64,000 bases of DNA from Chrysomallon squamiferum (GCA_012295275.1 CM022665.1:18234150-18298149), one strand, 5' to 3'. Counted from the stretch's first letter, positions 50,152 to 63,531 are shown. Numbers and translations: made by a program. The notes: generated by a model not told the origin, from the sequence alone.

Positions 50152-50618
50152 AAATGTTCCATCTGATAATACAACATCAGCGTCACACAACAACTCCAAG
50201 TTTTTGTCAGCTGTGAAGATCAGTATTAGGTCTCCTCCTTGAACTCTGTGTAGAAAAGGATCTCCTACATCGGTGCGGGTCCTCTCTCCTTCTAAATTGA
50301 TATCCTGTATTGTCTGGGGTAGTCGGGGTAGGGATTTGTGTCGCTGTCGATATAGTATCAGCTTGATGGCACTAAAACATGGAATCTCGGCTAACAGTAG
50401 ATATCAGGAACAACATCATGGTTCTTCCTGCGATTGGAAATCTCATCAGCGTAAATGTTAGGAACTGGCGTTGTTTCCAGTTTAGCTTGGTCCATGAGTT
50501 TCACCTTGAACACATCAACATGCTTAATAAATGGCACCACCACATGGTTGTGCTGTATCTGATCTGCCATCTGGAGCATGTTGTCCACAGTCACAACATA
50601 GGCTCTGCATTGTAACAT
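50152..50618 (-). pseudogene. MULE transposase fossil
   Basis: Two minus-strand frames join across a stop and a frameshift near 50370. The first (50618-50391) contains MDQAKLETTPVPNIYADE. The second (about 50365-50152) has LILYRQRHKSLPRLPQTIQ, DINLEGERTRTDVGDPFL, LILIFTADKNLELL and VVLSDGTF. This order (a PVPxIY region, YRxR, LP, then FxTxxNLxLLxxAD and DGTF) is characteristic of MULE-type transposases found in animals with FLYWCH-like proteins. The copy stops at DGTF, where an AAAT microsatellite begins, so the catalytic remainder is missing. Confidence 0.7.
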
Positions 50619-51159
50619 AGTACACCTCCAGTAAATTGTCTTTTCTCTCCATGCTTTCTATTTACACAAAATTTGTGCTGGTTGTAATACAAATGTCATC
50701 TGCCTCTTTAACGTGTCGATAAAAGTCACTCTAATGTGAAATAGGTTTCCATGTGTTACAAATGGCCTGCTCAGTATAAGAGAAAGATAAATTTGTAAAT
50801 CCAAAACAGTAAATTGGTAGAGCACAATATGAGCAAATAAACAAAAAACAAAAATGCAAAGGTACCTACTCAATGGAAGCCTAATTACAAATTCTACCCA
50901 GGACAGTAATCATATAACATTCTATACCATTGAAACAAACATGGTTCATACCACAAATCAGAATATGCAAAAACCAATTAGATATGTCTACGTCCCGGTA
51001 CTACACTAAACAGATTTGTCGACTTCCCAGACCGACACCATGAAGACATGCAGATTTTAATTTTACATTGGTCTTAAAATGGACTAGTGTTATTTTTCTT
51101 TTTTTTAAATAAATGACCATTAAAATGTATATTGTATTCATTAAAAAAACCAAAAAACA
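50619..51159. other. No gene recognised
   Basis: Unique AT-rich sequence between the MULE fossil and the minisatellite. It may include more of the transposon's N-terminal side, but no further similarity was seen. Confidence 0.3.
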
Positions 51160-51500
51160 ATATGGTTTATAACTGATATTAAAATGTAAAATATTATCTT
51201 CAAACACTGGTCTTACAAATGTAATATTAAATTGTAAATTGTTATTCTTAAACATTGGTGAAAAACCAGCTGCGGTCTTATAACTAATATTAAAATGTAA
51301 ATTGTTACCTTTGAACACTGGTGAAAAATTAACTGTGGTTTTATAAATATAACATAAAAATGTAAACTGTTATTCTGAAACAGTGGTGAAAAGCTAACTG
51401 TGGTCTTATAAATGTAATATTAAAATGTAAATTGTTATCCTTAAACATTCATGTTTAATTGTAAGTGTGGACTTATAAAAGTAATATTAAAATGTAAATT
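51160..51500. repeat. Minisatellite of about 65 bp, five copies
   Basis: Units carry ATATTAAAATGTAAATTGTTA, an AACATTGGTGAAAAA part and TGTGGTCTTATAA. Copies begin near 51175, 51230, 51290, 51350 and 51415. It lies 0.9 kb beyond the 3' end of QRSL1. A minus-strand frame across it is repetitive and not a gene. Confidence 0.75.
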
Positions 51501-51764
51501 AGTATACATAAAAATCCTTATTCTGAATAATTAAGACTCCTTCTGGAACTGTGGATCCTTTCATTGCTAATTCTCCCATTTATTTAGTATACAGGACAAA
51601 AACAAAAAAATAATAATAAAGATATTTATCATAAACAAATTATCAAATATAAACAGATTTACCTGTGTTATAACTAATTGTTGTACTTCTCAACAATTCT
51701 TCACTGACAATGAAATAACTACACTAAAAATAGTTTTATTTTTAATATTAATCCTTGTATTTGA

Positions 51765-51817
<53 letters not shown>

Positions 51818-52362
51818 TTAAAAAAAAAAAAAGATCCAGCAAAATCAAATATCAGATATTTTTATGAATATATCCCAAATATATCTTGCTTATTTCAATT
51901 ACATAGAATAACATTTATTTATTATGTTATCATACACAATGATTACGTAAAAGAATAAGAAAAAAGAACAAATAAATTAAGATTTCATTTTATCAATTTA
52001 TGCAAGATGCATTTGTTAATTACAGCACGTGATGTAAAAAGAATTGCCTATGTTTTTGTACAATTGTTTCTTTTAATATCAGCGTATGTGACATTACTGA
52101 TGACAACCTAATATATTGTACATATTAATTTACTTAAATAATCATTTTCATTACTAATACTTATTATCTAAATATGAAATACATCATTTTACGGATTAAA
52201 AAAGATTAAAAAAACACACACAAAAATCATCCATTATGGAAGATAAATTCTGCAACTTAAATAACATCCATTTTCACTGCCTTCAATATTTTCCTCAAAT
52301 ATAGCTTTAGTGATAAAACAAAAAATTGCCCTTACTTGCTACAATCATGAAATATGTCCATT
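51501..52362. other. No gene; AAT run
   Basis: AAT microsatellite at 51768-51816 and AT-rich unique sequence beyond the QRSL1 polyadenylation signal. Confidence 0.5.
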
Positions 52363-52368
52363 TTTATT
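52363..52368 (-). terminator. QRSL1 polyadenylation signal AATAAA
   Basis: TTTATT on the plus strand, AATAAA on the minus strand, 68 nt after the QRSL1 stop codon. This is the first canonical hexamer on that strand. Confidence 0.65.
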
Positions 52369-52435
52369 TACATCATTTCTTCTTTAATGATAATAAAGGA
52401 TGCATATTTAAAATTAATTAACAAGATGCCTAGAG

Positions 52436-55400
52436 TTAATCTTCTTCATCCAGAAAGTCAAGGTTTAAGTGAGGAAATCTGGTTTCCTGTTCAAACCATT
52501 TTGCAGCAGTAAGAAGATTCTGTTCGCTAAACCTAGGACCCATGAACTGCAAGCCAATGGGTAAACCATTGGATGAGAGACAAGCAGGCACTGTTACTGC
52601 AGGTATGCCTGGAAAATAATTTATACATTTTCAATAATTTAAAATCACAAGAAATCTGGGCCATCTTATCAGTTTTTTATGTTCCTGGGGATCAGCTGAA
52701 ATGACTGTTATTGAAATTAAAACAACCTTTTGGGGCCCTTCCATACATAAACTGAAAAATGTATTGACAAAAACTGCCCATAGTATAAATGGACTGCATG
52801 GAACCAAGATGCGTATTTTAAATATCTTTACCATGATAGAAATTGCCCAGTGAAACCCACAGCATACATAGACACAAGGTGCCCCAGTCCTATGTGCTCA
52901 TGCCTCAAGATGACCCTGTCTTAAGATGTAAATTTTAAAGTTGCTGGTATTTGAGTAAAAACTGACAAAATATGTATTTGTTGGATACACTGGTTATTTC
53001 TGAACTAGTTAAACATTTGTCTACGTGGAAACTTATTTGTTCAACTGAAAAACCAAAACAATTCTCAGTGATAATTTCAGAAAATTTTAAATTTTCAATA
53101 CCTGCAATATAGAAAAAAAATTTTTAAAATTTCCCTAAGAAAGGATTTAAAAAACAAACTAAAAGTTACCAAACTTGTTTCTTAGTCCCTTTATTTATCA
53201 ATAAATTATATTATAATCATCATTATCACCCTCATTTCCTATACAATTATTGATATTAGTCCTTCAACTTTTCAGCTCAAAAATCTAAAATCTAAATTCT
53301 AATTTCACTAATTATGTTCATCTCAGTATATAAAATGTATCTAAAATATGAATTCTAATTCTACTAATTATGTTTATATTTATCCTTCCAGTCACTTTAA
53401 AATAATATGTAGAACAGATTTTGAGGAAGATGTGAAATGTGATATTAACATCATTTTTAGAAATAACTAATAAATAAGCTAATTTCCTTTTATTTGGCCA
53501 GATATGATGAAGTTAGGTTTGGTTAGTTTTTTTCTTTATAGTCTTATTTGTAAAATTATTTTATTCACGAACCATACCGGCCATATTAGCAGGCTGTGTG
53601 TACACATCTTGCTGTTCTGAGTGTGTCCGACTGTCTGTCTGTCTGCACTGACTGAAAGATGGTGCTTCTCCCAGAGCCGTTGGTGTCAGGAGAATGTCAA
53701 TGCCACTGTTGAAAACCTTGTTGAAGTCCTCAGCAATTTTACGTCGCACTTTCTGAGCTTTGATGAAATAGTTGTCATAGTTTCTAAGAAAAAATTAAAT
53801 TTAGAAAACATCATGTCTTAAACAGAATTAATTTTGTTTTAATCTGAAATGTACTGCCATAAGAAATATGTCACCGATTTTATGAGTAAAAGTATTTTCA
53901 GATTAATAAAGGGTAAATGACTAACATTTCTTTCAGGTTATAAAGTATATAATGTGTTTGTGTGTACGTGTGTGTTTGTGTGCAAGTGCATGGCTGTGAG
54001 TATGTCAGTTGTTTGTACATTTGTATTTGTGGGTTGGAAGAGTTTCTGTGTCACATGGCACTTTCAGTATACTAGAAAGAAAGGAAATGGCAATTCTTGA
54101 ACTATTATAATTCTGTCATACTTTATTATTAGCAAAGTTTATATTAATGAGCAAACCGAACAGTGATTTGAAGTGATTTGTTAAGATCACCTTCGCAGAA
54201 GATACCAGTTGCCTGTGAGAATGCGTCCACGGACAACATCATTGAAACCTTCATGTCGACTAAGGGCATATAACTCATCTGTAGATTCCTCATTGCTGGC
54301 ACGGTGACCTGAAATTTTTTTTATTTTTTTTTTACTTTAATTAAAATGATTGTTGACAAATAATGTAATAAAAAAAAATAAAAGATTGAAGCAAAAATTA
54401 ATGTTACTTTAAAATAGAAATTAAGCTTTTACAAACAAACAAAGAATTAAACAAAAAATAAATAAATGTAATTGCTTAAAAAAAACAAATAAATAAATAA
54501 ATAAATCTTATTACTTAAAAAAATAAACAAAAAGAGAACTAAGTAACAAAATTGTTCATTTTCCTCCTCTTTTCTGAAACATTAAAGAAAAAAAACTATA
54601 TTATATTCCAGACAATTCAGATTATTTATTCTAAATCTATATGTTTAATAAACCAATTTTTTTTTATAAAGATGACACTAACCAAACCTAACGCCATCGT
54701 ATCTGGCCATATTTGAAGCAACCTCACAACAACAAAGAACAGCGTAACAGATAATTGAGTATTGTGTGTGGGGCAGTGACACCTGGGACACCTTTGCACC
54801 TGCATTTTCAAACATGTCTGCTGCCCGCCTCCATGCATCCACCACATCAGATGATGTGGCAGGTGCATAATACTCCTAAAGACACAGAAGTTAAAAATAT
54901 ATATATTAAAAATAATAATGATGTCTCTTTTAAAATTAAAAATATAACTGCAGCATTAGGCTTTTAAATACAAATTAACAATTATTAAGAAAAAATAGGA
55001 TAACTAAACTTTGTTGTAATAAGCTTCAAAAATAAAAAAGTAATACTAAATGAAACATTGTAAAAAAAAAATATGTAACATTAATATTAATAATAATAAC
55101 AGTAATAATAATAACAATAAGAACAACAGTAATAATTAAAAACAAAGACAGAAATAACAATAACAAATAATAACAACAACAATAATAATATCCAGAAAAT
55201 GAAAATATTAATAATGAACGCTTTTGCTAATCAAGTGAGCTCTATGGTTAAGCTCTGGGCTTTATGACTGGCAGTTTCAGGGAACAATCCCCTATATCTG
55301 ATCATACCCAAATCTAAATTGGAAAAAAAAAAAAAAGTCTCATTTAATTTTTAATAATCCTTTAACATAAACACAAAACCTGTGTTCAGCAGACTATATA

Positions 55401-58400
55401 TATAAATATAGTAACAATAAAATGAACAAACAGAAGAAATCAAAACTAAATCAAAAGCAACACCTACTTTGGGTATTCCAATATGGAGGTTTTTAACAGA
55501 AATGTCATCAGGTAAATTTAGAGGTGGAATTTTGTCTTGTACTGTTGTAGAATCTTTGACATCATGGCCTGCCAGCTGATCTGAAAAGTCAAACAATAAA
55601 TAAAAACATGTCAGTACGGTTTAATAATTCATTTCATTTAACAGGTCGGTAGCATTATATGTGATCCATCACACTGAAGTCTTAAGTTACATTTTGACTG
55701 ATTGGAGCTACCAACATTTTCAGCTTCCTGACTCCATATGTTTCAATTTGATACTTCTTCCGTTAATTTAATTATTGCAAAACAATTTCTTATTGGTTAC
55801 AATACTGGAGTAACACAAAAGATGTGTGTGTGTGTGTGTAGCATAATTTAAGTTAATAAAGAAATAAAATGTTTTCACTGAATTAACAGAATTGTTAAAA
55901 AAATAAAAATAAAAAAAAATAAAAAAAACATTATTAGTTTCATAAAATATTAAAACTTACTAAACAAAATGGATGCATCATGTACAGTCCTTGCTATTAT
56001 CCCTGGCACATCCATGGAGTTGACAAGTGGAATCAATCCATGTCTTGACAGAGTACCATAAGTGGATTTCAGTCCGACAACTCCGCAGTAAGATGCTGGA
56101 AGTCTAGTAGAACCTCCTGTGTCTGAACCTAGAGATCTGAAATAAACAAAAAGTTGCTGAGTGTGACACCTCCTTTATATTAATATTTTGAATGAAGTTG
56201 CTGTTTATTTTTGGTTGTTTGGGTAACTTTTAATTAACTGCCATAGTTAAAATGTTTGTGCGATTTTAGGAATTATGTCTTAGGTTTCTTTCTATTTCTT
56301 TTTTCTTGTTTTCTCTTGCTTCTATAATGGAATAAATAAAATTTCTAAATTCTCCAAATATGTAAAAATTCACTCTCTACCTAGATGTGTATCAAAATAT
56401 TTAAACCTAATTTCTAGCAAACTTTAAAATGCTATAACTTTATTTTGAAATTATATAAATGAAAGTTGTATCTATTTAAATATATTTTTGTTTACTTTAG
56501 TAATTTTAATTCAACATTTCTATAAAAAGTGGATGTGAAGATTATACACACACACACACACACACATATACACACCTACAGACACAGTAAAAACACACAT
56601 AATTATATATAAAATAAAACTCACACACAGGAAACCCCAGTGGCCACTGAAACAACACTTCCACCTGAACTACCTCCAGCAACAAACCAATCATTGTCTT
56701 CTTCACCTTCTAAAACTGATTCTGACTTGTCAAATGAGCTGCCTGGATTACCCAATGAGCTCATTCGGTTGACTGCTGTTTGTTTGTGTTTCTTAAATCT
56801 GTACCTCCATGGGTTTTTCACTGGACCATAAGTACTGTCAGTACTACCAGAACTAAAAAATAAATAAAATAATAATAATAATAATTTAAATTTAAAAAGA
56901 GTAAAATTATTTTAAACTGAAATCAAAATTACTATTCTTATGCATAGGCAGTACACTCTCAATTTAACCCTTTCCTAGCATAAGTGGATATATCCACTCA
57001 AACTTTCATTAGTTAACTGTAGAAAGTGGATTTATCCCATGGCCTTAAAATACTCTTGTTATTTTGGATTTTTAAAAGATATCATTATAACCATTTGAAA
57101 GATTATGAAGTAAGCAGTAAATACATGAATGTACCAACCCCATAGCAAATTCATCCATGTTTGTCTTCCCCATTAACACTGCACCCTGCTGTAGTGCTCT
57201 CTCTACCATGGTGGCATTGTAGGGAGGAATATAGTTGTATAGCATTCTTGATGCACATGATGTCCTGACACCAAAAGTACAGAAATTATCTTTGTAGGAA
57301 ATTGGAATTCCCTCCAGGGATCGAAGAGGCTCCCCTAAAAACAATAAAAAAATAATAATAATAATTTAAAAAAATAAATATTAATAATAAAAAATGAAAA
57401 TACCAAATTTTAAAAGATGAAATATTGATGTCAAAAGTGGGTTCATTTCAAAATTATGTCCAAATAAAATATAGCTCTTTAAAATTGAACTTTGTTAACT
57501 TCATCTGGTGTTAATCTGACCAGATAATAATGGTTGAAAAACTCAGAAAATTAGTTCCAATTTATATTATAAGTGATACACAATTATGTTTATGAATTAT
57601 GTTGTTTTAAAACTGGTATCCATTTTTGGGTTTTATTGTAATTGTAATATATCCACATTCAGTTATTTGAATTTACATATATATAGAGAGAGAGACATAC
57701 AACACACACACACACAAACCAGATTGAAAAAACTGACAGAAAACTGGTTTTATTTACCTCGTTGTAATCTCTGAGAAGAAAGATTTGCTGCTGAAACGAC
57801 TTCTTCTGGTAATTCGCTGATAAATGCATTGAGTTCGCTCACTTTGCTCAGTCTTTTCAAGCATTTTGTACATAATTCTGTAGGTGAGATCTTGCCCTCT
57901 TTAAAATGGCTTAAAATCTATAATTATTATAGAAATTAATGAATATGTTTAACACAAAATATTTAAAAATGAATTTGTCGATTTTTTATACAAGAACTAG
58001 CAGTAATAAATAAATAAATAAGTGTAAAAAAATTGTACGAAAATACTGAGTAAAACCTCTGCTTAGATGGGGTAGACCCAAACTGCAAGATTACTGGAAA
58101 AACTTATATAAGTTTTGAGAAGGTCCACAAAAAATTAAATCCAAGCCACACATATTACAAATTTACAGGAACCAGTTAGTAACTGGTCTTACAGTTTTTG
58201 GAATTGACCTAATCCAGTTGAAATATTAGCATTAATGTTTGGATGCCAATTTTGTAATTCTTCGTGCACTTTTTGACATCTTTTCTTGGGGCAGATCCCA
58301 TCTTGATTTTGTAATACAATTCCTGTGAGTGTTAATATTAATATCATCATGATCACGTCTTCTCCTTGAATAAAACTACAATTTTCAAGGTGATTTTCAC

Positions 58401-58545
58401 GTACAGTTATAAATTATAGTGCGTGCACTAATACAGTATAATTGGTCCATAACAATTTCGTCTATTGACATTATGTGAGCTCTAATGAAGAACATCTAAT
58501 GGCAACAAAAAGAATACTTACTTCCCTCAGTGATAACGAAAGCAT
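52436..58545 (-). CDS. QRSL1: Glutamyl-tRNA(Gln) amidotransferase subunit A, mitochondrial
   Basis: Ten exons on the minus strand, all phases agreeing: 58545-58522, 57917-57758, 57334-57139, 56852-56625, 56136-55961, 55580-55468, 54875-54683, 54308-54191, 53783-53578, 52608-52436; 528 residues, about the length of human QRSL1. It is the amidase-family subunit of mitochondrial GatCAB, which converts Glu-tRNA(Gln) to Gln-tRNA(Gln) using ammonia from glutamine. The triad is visible: Lys76 in ISYKDNF, Ser188 in AGGSSGGS and Ser212 in GSDTGGSTR. The Ser188-Ser212 spacing of 24 is the family's. Other marks: [72 protein letters not shown] and [11 protein letters not shown]. The start [10 protein letters not shown] aligns with the human N-terminus. 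The loop between Lys76 and Ser188 is longer than I recall for the human protein. TIGAR diverges from the same intergenic region. Confidence 0.96.
55230..55300 (+). mobile_element. tRNA-like SINE scrap in a QRSL1 intron
   Basis: GCTCTATGGTTAAGCTCTGG and, about 30 nt on, TTTCAGGGAACAATCCCC resemble degraded A and B boxes of a tRNA-derived SINE, antisense to QRSL1. It follows AAT/AAC-rich repeats. The body is not recognisable. Confidence 0.3.
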
Positions 58546-58934
58546 GCTTCTGACAAATAATATTATGCAATGTCGCTTCGCAATTTTCCGTTACTAGTTA
58601 TTTTCGTTCGTCATTTTCCGGAATTCCATTAAGCAAATATGTTTATATGTCACTCATTGAATAAAACATATTCACATCTGATGTAAATCCAGAATTAAAG
58701 ATGTTTGCATTAGTACGTATTTTATACTAACATTGACCAACAGAATAATATTATATCAAAATGTTAAAAGAGATTTGCGTTTCAGAATTCCGCATTTTAT
58801 ATTTACTGAACATTAACCAATTAAAAGTTTCGTTTCTGTGTGGTGATGGGGAAGGAAAATGTCTGGGACTTGAGTGGTATGAGAAGTTGCCTGCACATAA
58901 AGATTTATGACCATGTTCTTAGAGTTCCGAGATA
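58546..58934. promoter_or_regulatory. Shared divergent promoter region of QRSL1 and TIGAR
   Basis: Only 389 bp separate the two start codons on opposite strands, so both 5' untranslated regions and both core promoters must lie here unless there are upstream untranslated exons inside the neighbouring gene. The part at 58560-58630 has several CpGs. No TATA box is evident in a convincing position for either gene. Some AT-rich sequence lies in the middle. Confidence 0.6.
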
Positions 58935-59598
58935 ATGGGAAAGTTGATCGCAGCTTCGCTAACTCTAGTTCGACAGTAGGTTTTAAACATTTTGGAGTTT
59001 TATACTTGAAATAATAAGTTGAAAGTTCTTTTGTGCAGGTTTATTGACACTCCAGACGGGTTATTCTGCTTCGCAAACCTGGATTGGTCAAATATGGGTT
59101 ATTACAGTGCTTACTATATTTTACGAGTGACCTCGTCGGGTTATATCATTTTAAAAATGAAATTAAAAATAATTTCTTGTCATGTTCCTTATTAATCCAT
59201 CTCCAACGCCTTATTTTTAAAGAAAATATCGTTCTATGTGTTACGGTGATATTACTATATTACATTATTAGATTATTGTTACATTAGTGTTGAGCATGTA
59301 ATGTTTATTATTAACTCGGTAACTGCCTCTGGATTTGTATGTACGTGATTGATGATAATGAAAGACTAGTCACTGTTAATACTGTCACAAAGTGTCTGAA
59401 TAATAGTCCTATCCAGAATTTACTGTCTGAAACTTACTTCTATATTTCTGGTTGTTGTCTGTTTTTTTCCCATGGACCCCAGTGTCACCCGGTTAACGTT
59501 TGGCTTGGTTAAGTTGGTGTCTGCTAACTTTATTCAGTCTAGTTCAGAACTTGATACTGTTTTTTCTTAATCTGAATTTTTTAATTTTTTTATTATTA

Positions 59599-59633
<35 letters not shown>

Positions 59634-62600
59634 TTTTTTTTAATAAACAATGTCGGAATTAAACTGTGGTTCAGTCTTCTGTATGTGCAATACAGGCTTC
59701 ATTGTTCATATGACAGTTTAAAAAAAATGAAAAACCCCATATATTTTAGCATTATAATACTAGTACTACTGTACTAATAATACAACCTTAACAGAATGAA
59801 ATGTTAAAAAACAAAAACAACACAAATACAATTAAAATTAAAACTAGATTTTAGAGAGGTAAAACTGTTTTGTGCATAGGATTTAATTTTAACAATTTTT
59901 ATCATGGGTACATAAGTCATAGTTCTGCCATAGTCATAAGTAAAAAAAACAAAAAAAAACACCCATATCTTTCAGAGTTATTGAGTGTCAGGTAATAGCT
60001 TAGTTCTTGTTTTCTGTTTTTTTCATTTAAAAATAGTATGTGTTTGAAAAGATTAATTATTTTGGAGTATTATAACCCTCTTAGTTTTATTTTCTTATTT
60101 TGCCTCCAACTTAATAAAATAATAATTATTATATCAAGGTTTATTTCTTCTTGGATATTCTTTTCTTTCTTTGTATATCTATATATATATAAATCTGAAT
60201 TCGTTACATTTGAACTATACAGAGACTTATACAAATATTTTTAAAACTTTTTTTAAAGTTTTTAATACTTTGAAACTTGTTTATGTTAAATAACATTAAG
60301 CTTTAAATTAATTTTCAGTGGTGAAACTCTGGCAAATCGAGAAAACATCATTCAAGGTAAATAGTAAACTTTTTAACACAAAAATTTGTAACTCTGAAAT
60401 CAAATATATATTCATTTTATTAAATAATTTTTATTCTGTAAATATATCACATTTGTTGAAATTTGTTGAAAATAATTTAACTTGACTGTTCACTTCTTAG
60501 TTAAGTTTTTGCTGTGATGGAAAATGTCAGAAAAATGTGAATTCTTGAAACATTTTGCATATATATAGATCTTTTTATACTTAATGATTATTATATATAT
60601 ATATATATATATAGACCTTTTTTTATTTTGTGATTATTCAGAGGTATAGTAATTTCTGTCTAAAGTAAAACTGTGGATATTAAATATACAAAAAATAATG
60701 AAGTAAATTTTGTTTGGTGTTTTCCTGTTCAGTGTTGTGTCAAATAGGTTAAAGATTACTGCAGTGACATTAAACTTCATGATCACTCTGTCATATTAAC
60801 AGATTAAAAAAAATAATAGTAATAATTTACACACATCAAATAACTGACTGTTTATTATTATTATTATTTATTTATTGTTGTTGTTATTGTTTATTTGTAT
60901 TATTAGTTGTTTTACTGTTATTATTATTTATTATTCTTATTGTTACATTTATGATTTAATGTTTTTTTTTTAAATCAGGTCAGATAGACACATGTCTGTC
61001 AGAAACTGGAAGACAGCAGGCATTGATGATTGGCAGCAGACTCCAAAATGAGCGATGGACTCACGTGTTTGCCAGTGACTTGAATCGTGCGAATCAGACA
61101 GCTCAAGTTATTGTAGAAGCTAACAAGTATTACCAGTGTGCCATCATCAGTGACAGGAGACTGAGAGAGAGGGTGAGTCCATGTTTATATTTAATACTAG
61201 TTATGAGTGATAGAGAACATTTTTTTTTTCATAAATGGTCAAGTTTCTTGATATGGGATAGTGTGGAAGTAGTAAGAAGACTCAGTTCTGAACAGTGAAG
61301 TTACTAACATATGGATGTGTGTGTGTGTAATATCTAAACACACTGTAACACAAGGCTTGTTACATCAGTGACTGTGCTAAGAGATGTGATATTTATATAC
61401 CAAATGTTTTTTTTTATGTATTTGTAATCATATTTATATTTTTAATTATTTAACATTAATTACAAAAACGAAAGTAATTTATATTATTTGTTACAATACT
61501 TACATTAATGTTTATTTTTTTTAATCACTGTGAGTTTATTGTTAGGTTTCAGTCATATACTGTCAAAAGTATGACAGTTACATCCAAAATAAAAGTATTT
61601 TTATTATTTGTTACAGTGCTGATGTTGATTTTTTAATCACTATACTTTTCCTCTTTTTTTTTTTTGTCCAAAACAAAAGTATTTTTGTTATTTGTTACAA
61701 TGCTTATGTTTATTTTTTAGTCACTATGAGTTAGGTTTCATGCTGTTAATTTTGAGAGTATTACCATTATATTTCAGTCTGTTGGCTGTCATTGTTTGAT
61801 TTGTTTTTATTTGTCAGAGATATGGGGTCATGGAAGGAAAGACATTTCGAGAGCTGAGTGCTGCAGCTAAAAGTAAGGATGTCACTGTGACAAATTTCAC
61901 TCCAGCTGGTGCAGAACACATAGAGGAGGTACTTTTTAAATTTTACAAGTTTTTTTATTACTTTTTAAAACCATATGGTAATGCATGCCTCTGCAAAGCT
62001 TTGAACGTTCACTTCTACTTGAAATTCAATTTGATTAATACATGTTTGAATATGTGACTTAAAATTCAATTCGATTGGGATACTGAGATATGCAGGGTAT
62101 TTTATATATATATCTTGTAGAGATTATAATTAAAGGGCATATAATGCTTTAAAAATCATTTTTTTAATTTAACTCTCTACATACATGTATTTCTGTTAAT
62201 GTGAATATTGGTGTATGTATGTAAATTTTTAAAATATTTTTTATTATTCAGGCTTTTGTTTTTTCTAATTTTCAAGTAATTTATAATAACTGAAGTTTTA
62301 CTAAAATAAGAAAATATATTGATTTTTAGGTAAGGAAAAGGGCAAAATCTTTTTTCCAAGATCTTCTCAGTCTGTTGAAGAACAATGCAGTGGAAGATGT
62401 GACCTACACTCCGGCCTCTATTAAAAGTAGAGTGAACCAGGGTTTTGGGGAAAACCTTGTAACAGACACACCTGTCTTGTGTCACCATGACAACAAGAAC
62501 AGCTCACAAGACAAAACGGAGAGAATCCCCAAGCGGCCGCGTCACGACAGCCAAGTGGATGAACAGACAGATCGTGTGAAGACAGTGTGTGCAGTAAATA

Positions 62601-63280
62601 ACCAGCCTGCCACAAAATCTCAGAGAACCATTGACGCATGTCAAAATTCTCAGAAAGAAAGCAGTGTTCTTGCAAAAAACAATCACTTTGATTTTGAAAA
62701 CGGCAGGAAGGTTATGGGGGAGGGTTTCTATAAGGAGGGGGAGTTCACTGGCTGTCCGAACATCTCTGTGTGCTGTGATAACGACACGTCGCAGATACAC
62801 TTCTACACGGATAATGCCAACCCAAGAGAGATTTTTTCACAAAAACCAGGCTACAGCAAGTTCAACGACTCCGAGATCAAAACTGTTGTCAAGACAACAA
62901 AAACAGCGATGCCCAGCTGTCCCAACGTCTCACTGTCGCCATTGTTGGAACACAGACTACCCAGTGTGTCCAGCGTCAGCTCTGGAAGAAACAGCAGCTT
63001 TGACGACAGCGATGGTGCGCCATTGTTCATTGCTGAAGTCCTTGTGGTGAGTCACGGCGGCCTTCTCAAAGAACTCATTCGCCACATCATTGAGGACTTC
63101 AAATGCAGGTTGCCTGGCAGCAAAGGTCATGCCCTACGGGTTGGCCCCAATGCAAGTTTGTCGAAGTTTACAATAACTGTTGATGATGTTTCTGACAAAC
63201 CCATTATTACCTGTCTGAGACTTCATGATAAAGAACATTTACTCTCACTGGATGAGGAAGATGCACCAGGAACATTATAG
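58935..63280 (+). CDS. TIGAR: Fructose-2,6-bisphosphatase TIGAR, with long insertion
   Basis: Five exons: 58935-58975, 60319-60356, 60979-61172, 61818-61928, 62330-63280; phases agree and give 444 residues. It is a histidine-phosphatase-superfamily enzyme that removes the 2-phosphate of fructose-2,6-bisphosphate (related activity on other phospho-sugars and 2,3-BPG is known for the family), acting in the cytosol. The catalytic set is visible: His14 in LTLVRHGETLANR, with the His codon split by intron 1; Glu90 in RLRERRYGVMEGK; His370 in VLVVSHGG. Further family strings are LSETGRQQA and FASDLNRANQTA. Human TIGAR has 270 residues. The extra length lies in the last exon, about residues 144-355, and is polar, Ser/Asn/Lys-rich and apparently disordered. 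The frame is open throughout with good codon variety, so this is not an unspliced intron by appearance. Confidence 0.95.
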
Positions 63281-63291
63281 CAACAAAACAA

Positions 63292-63297
63292 AATAAA
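63292..63297 (+). terminator. First AATAAA after TIGAR
   Basis: A hexamer 12 nt after the stop codon. It is probably too close to act alone; the copy at 63526 is the better candidate. Confidence 0.3.
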
Positions 63298-63525
63298 AAA
63301 TTCTGTTTGTTTTATAAATATTTATTGTGAAAGGTAATGCAATCACTGATGAAAAAAAAAAATATAGATTAAATGTAAATTAGTTTTAGATGGATGCATT
63401 GGATAACAGTTTTCTTTTAGAATTATTTTAATCATGTTTCATTCTGTCAGCATTTTGTTTGGAAATGTACTTGCATTTTATCAAAACTTTCTTTCTTTCT
63501 TTCTTTTTTTTTTATAAATGTATGA

Positions 63526-63531
63526 AATAAA
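63526..63531 (+). terminator. TIGAR polyadenylation signal AATAAA
   Basis: A canonical hexamer about 245 nt after the TIGAR stop codon on the same strand, preceded by a TTTC run. From here to 64000 the sequence is AT-rich with no gene visible. Confidence 0.55.
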
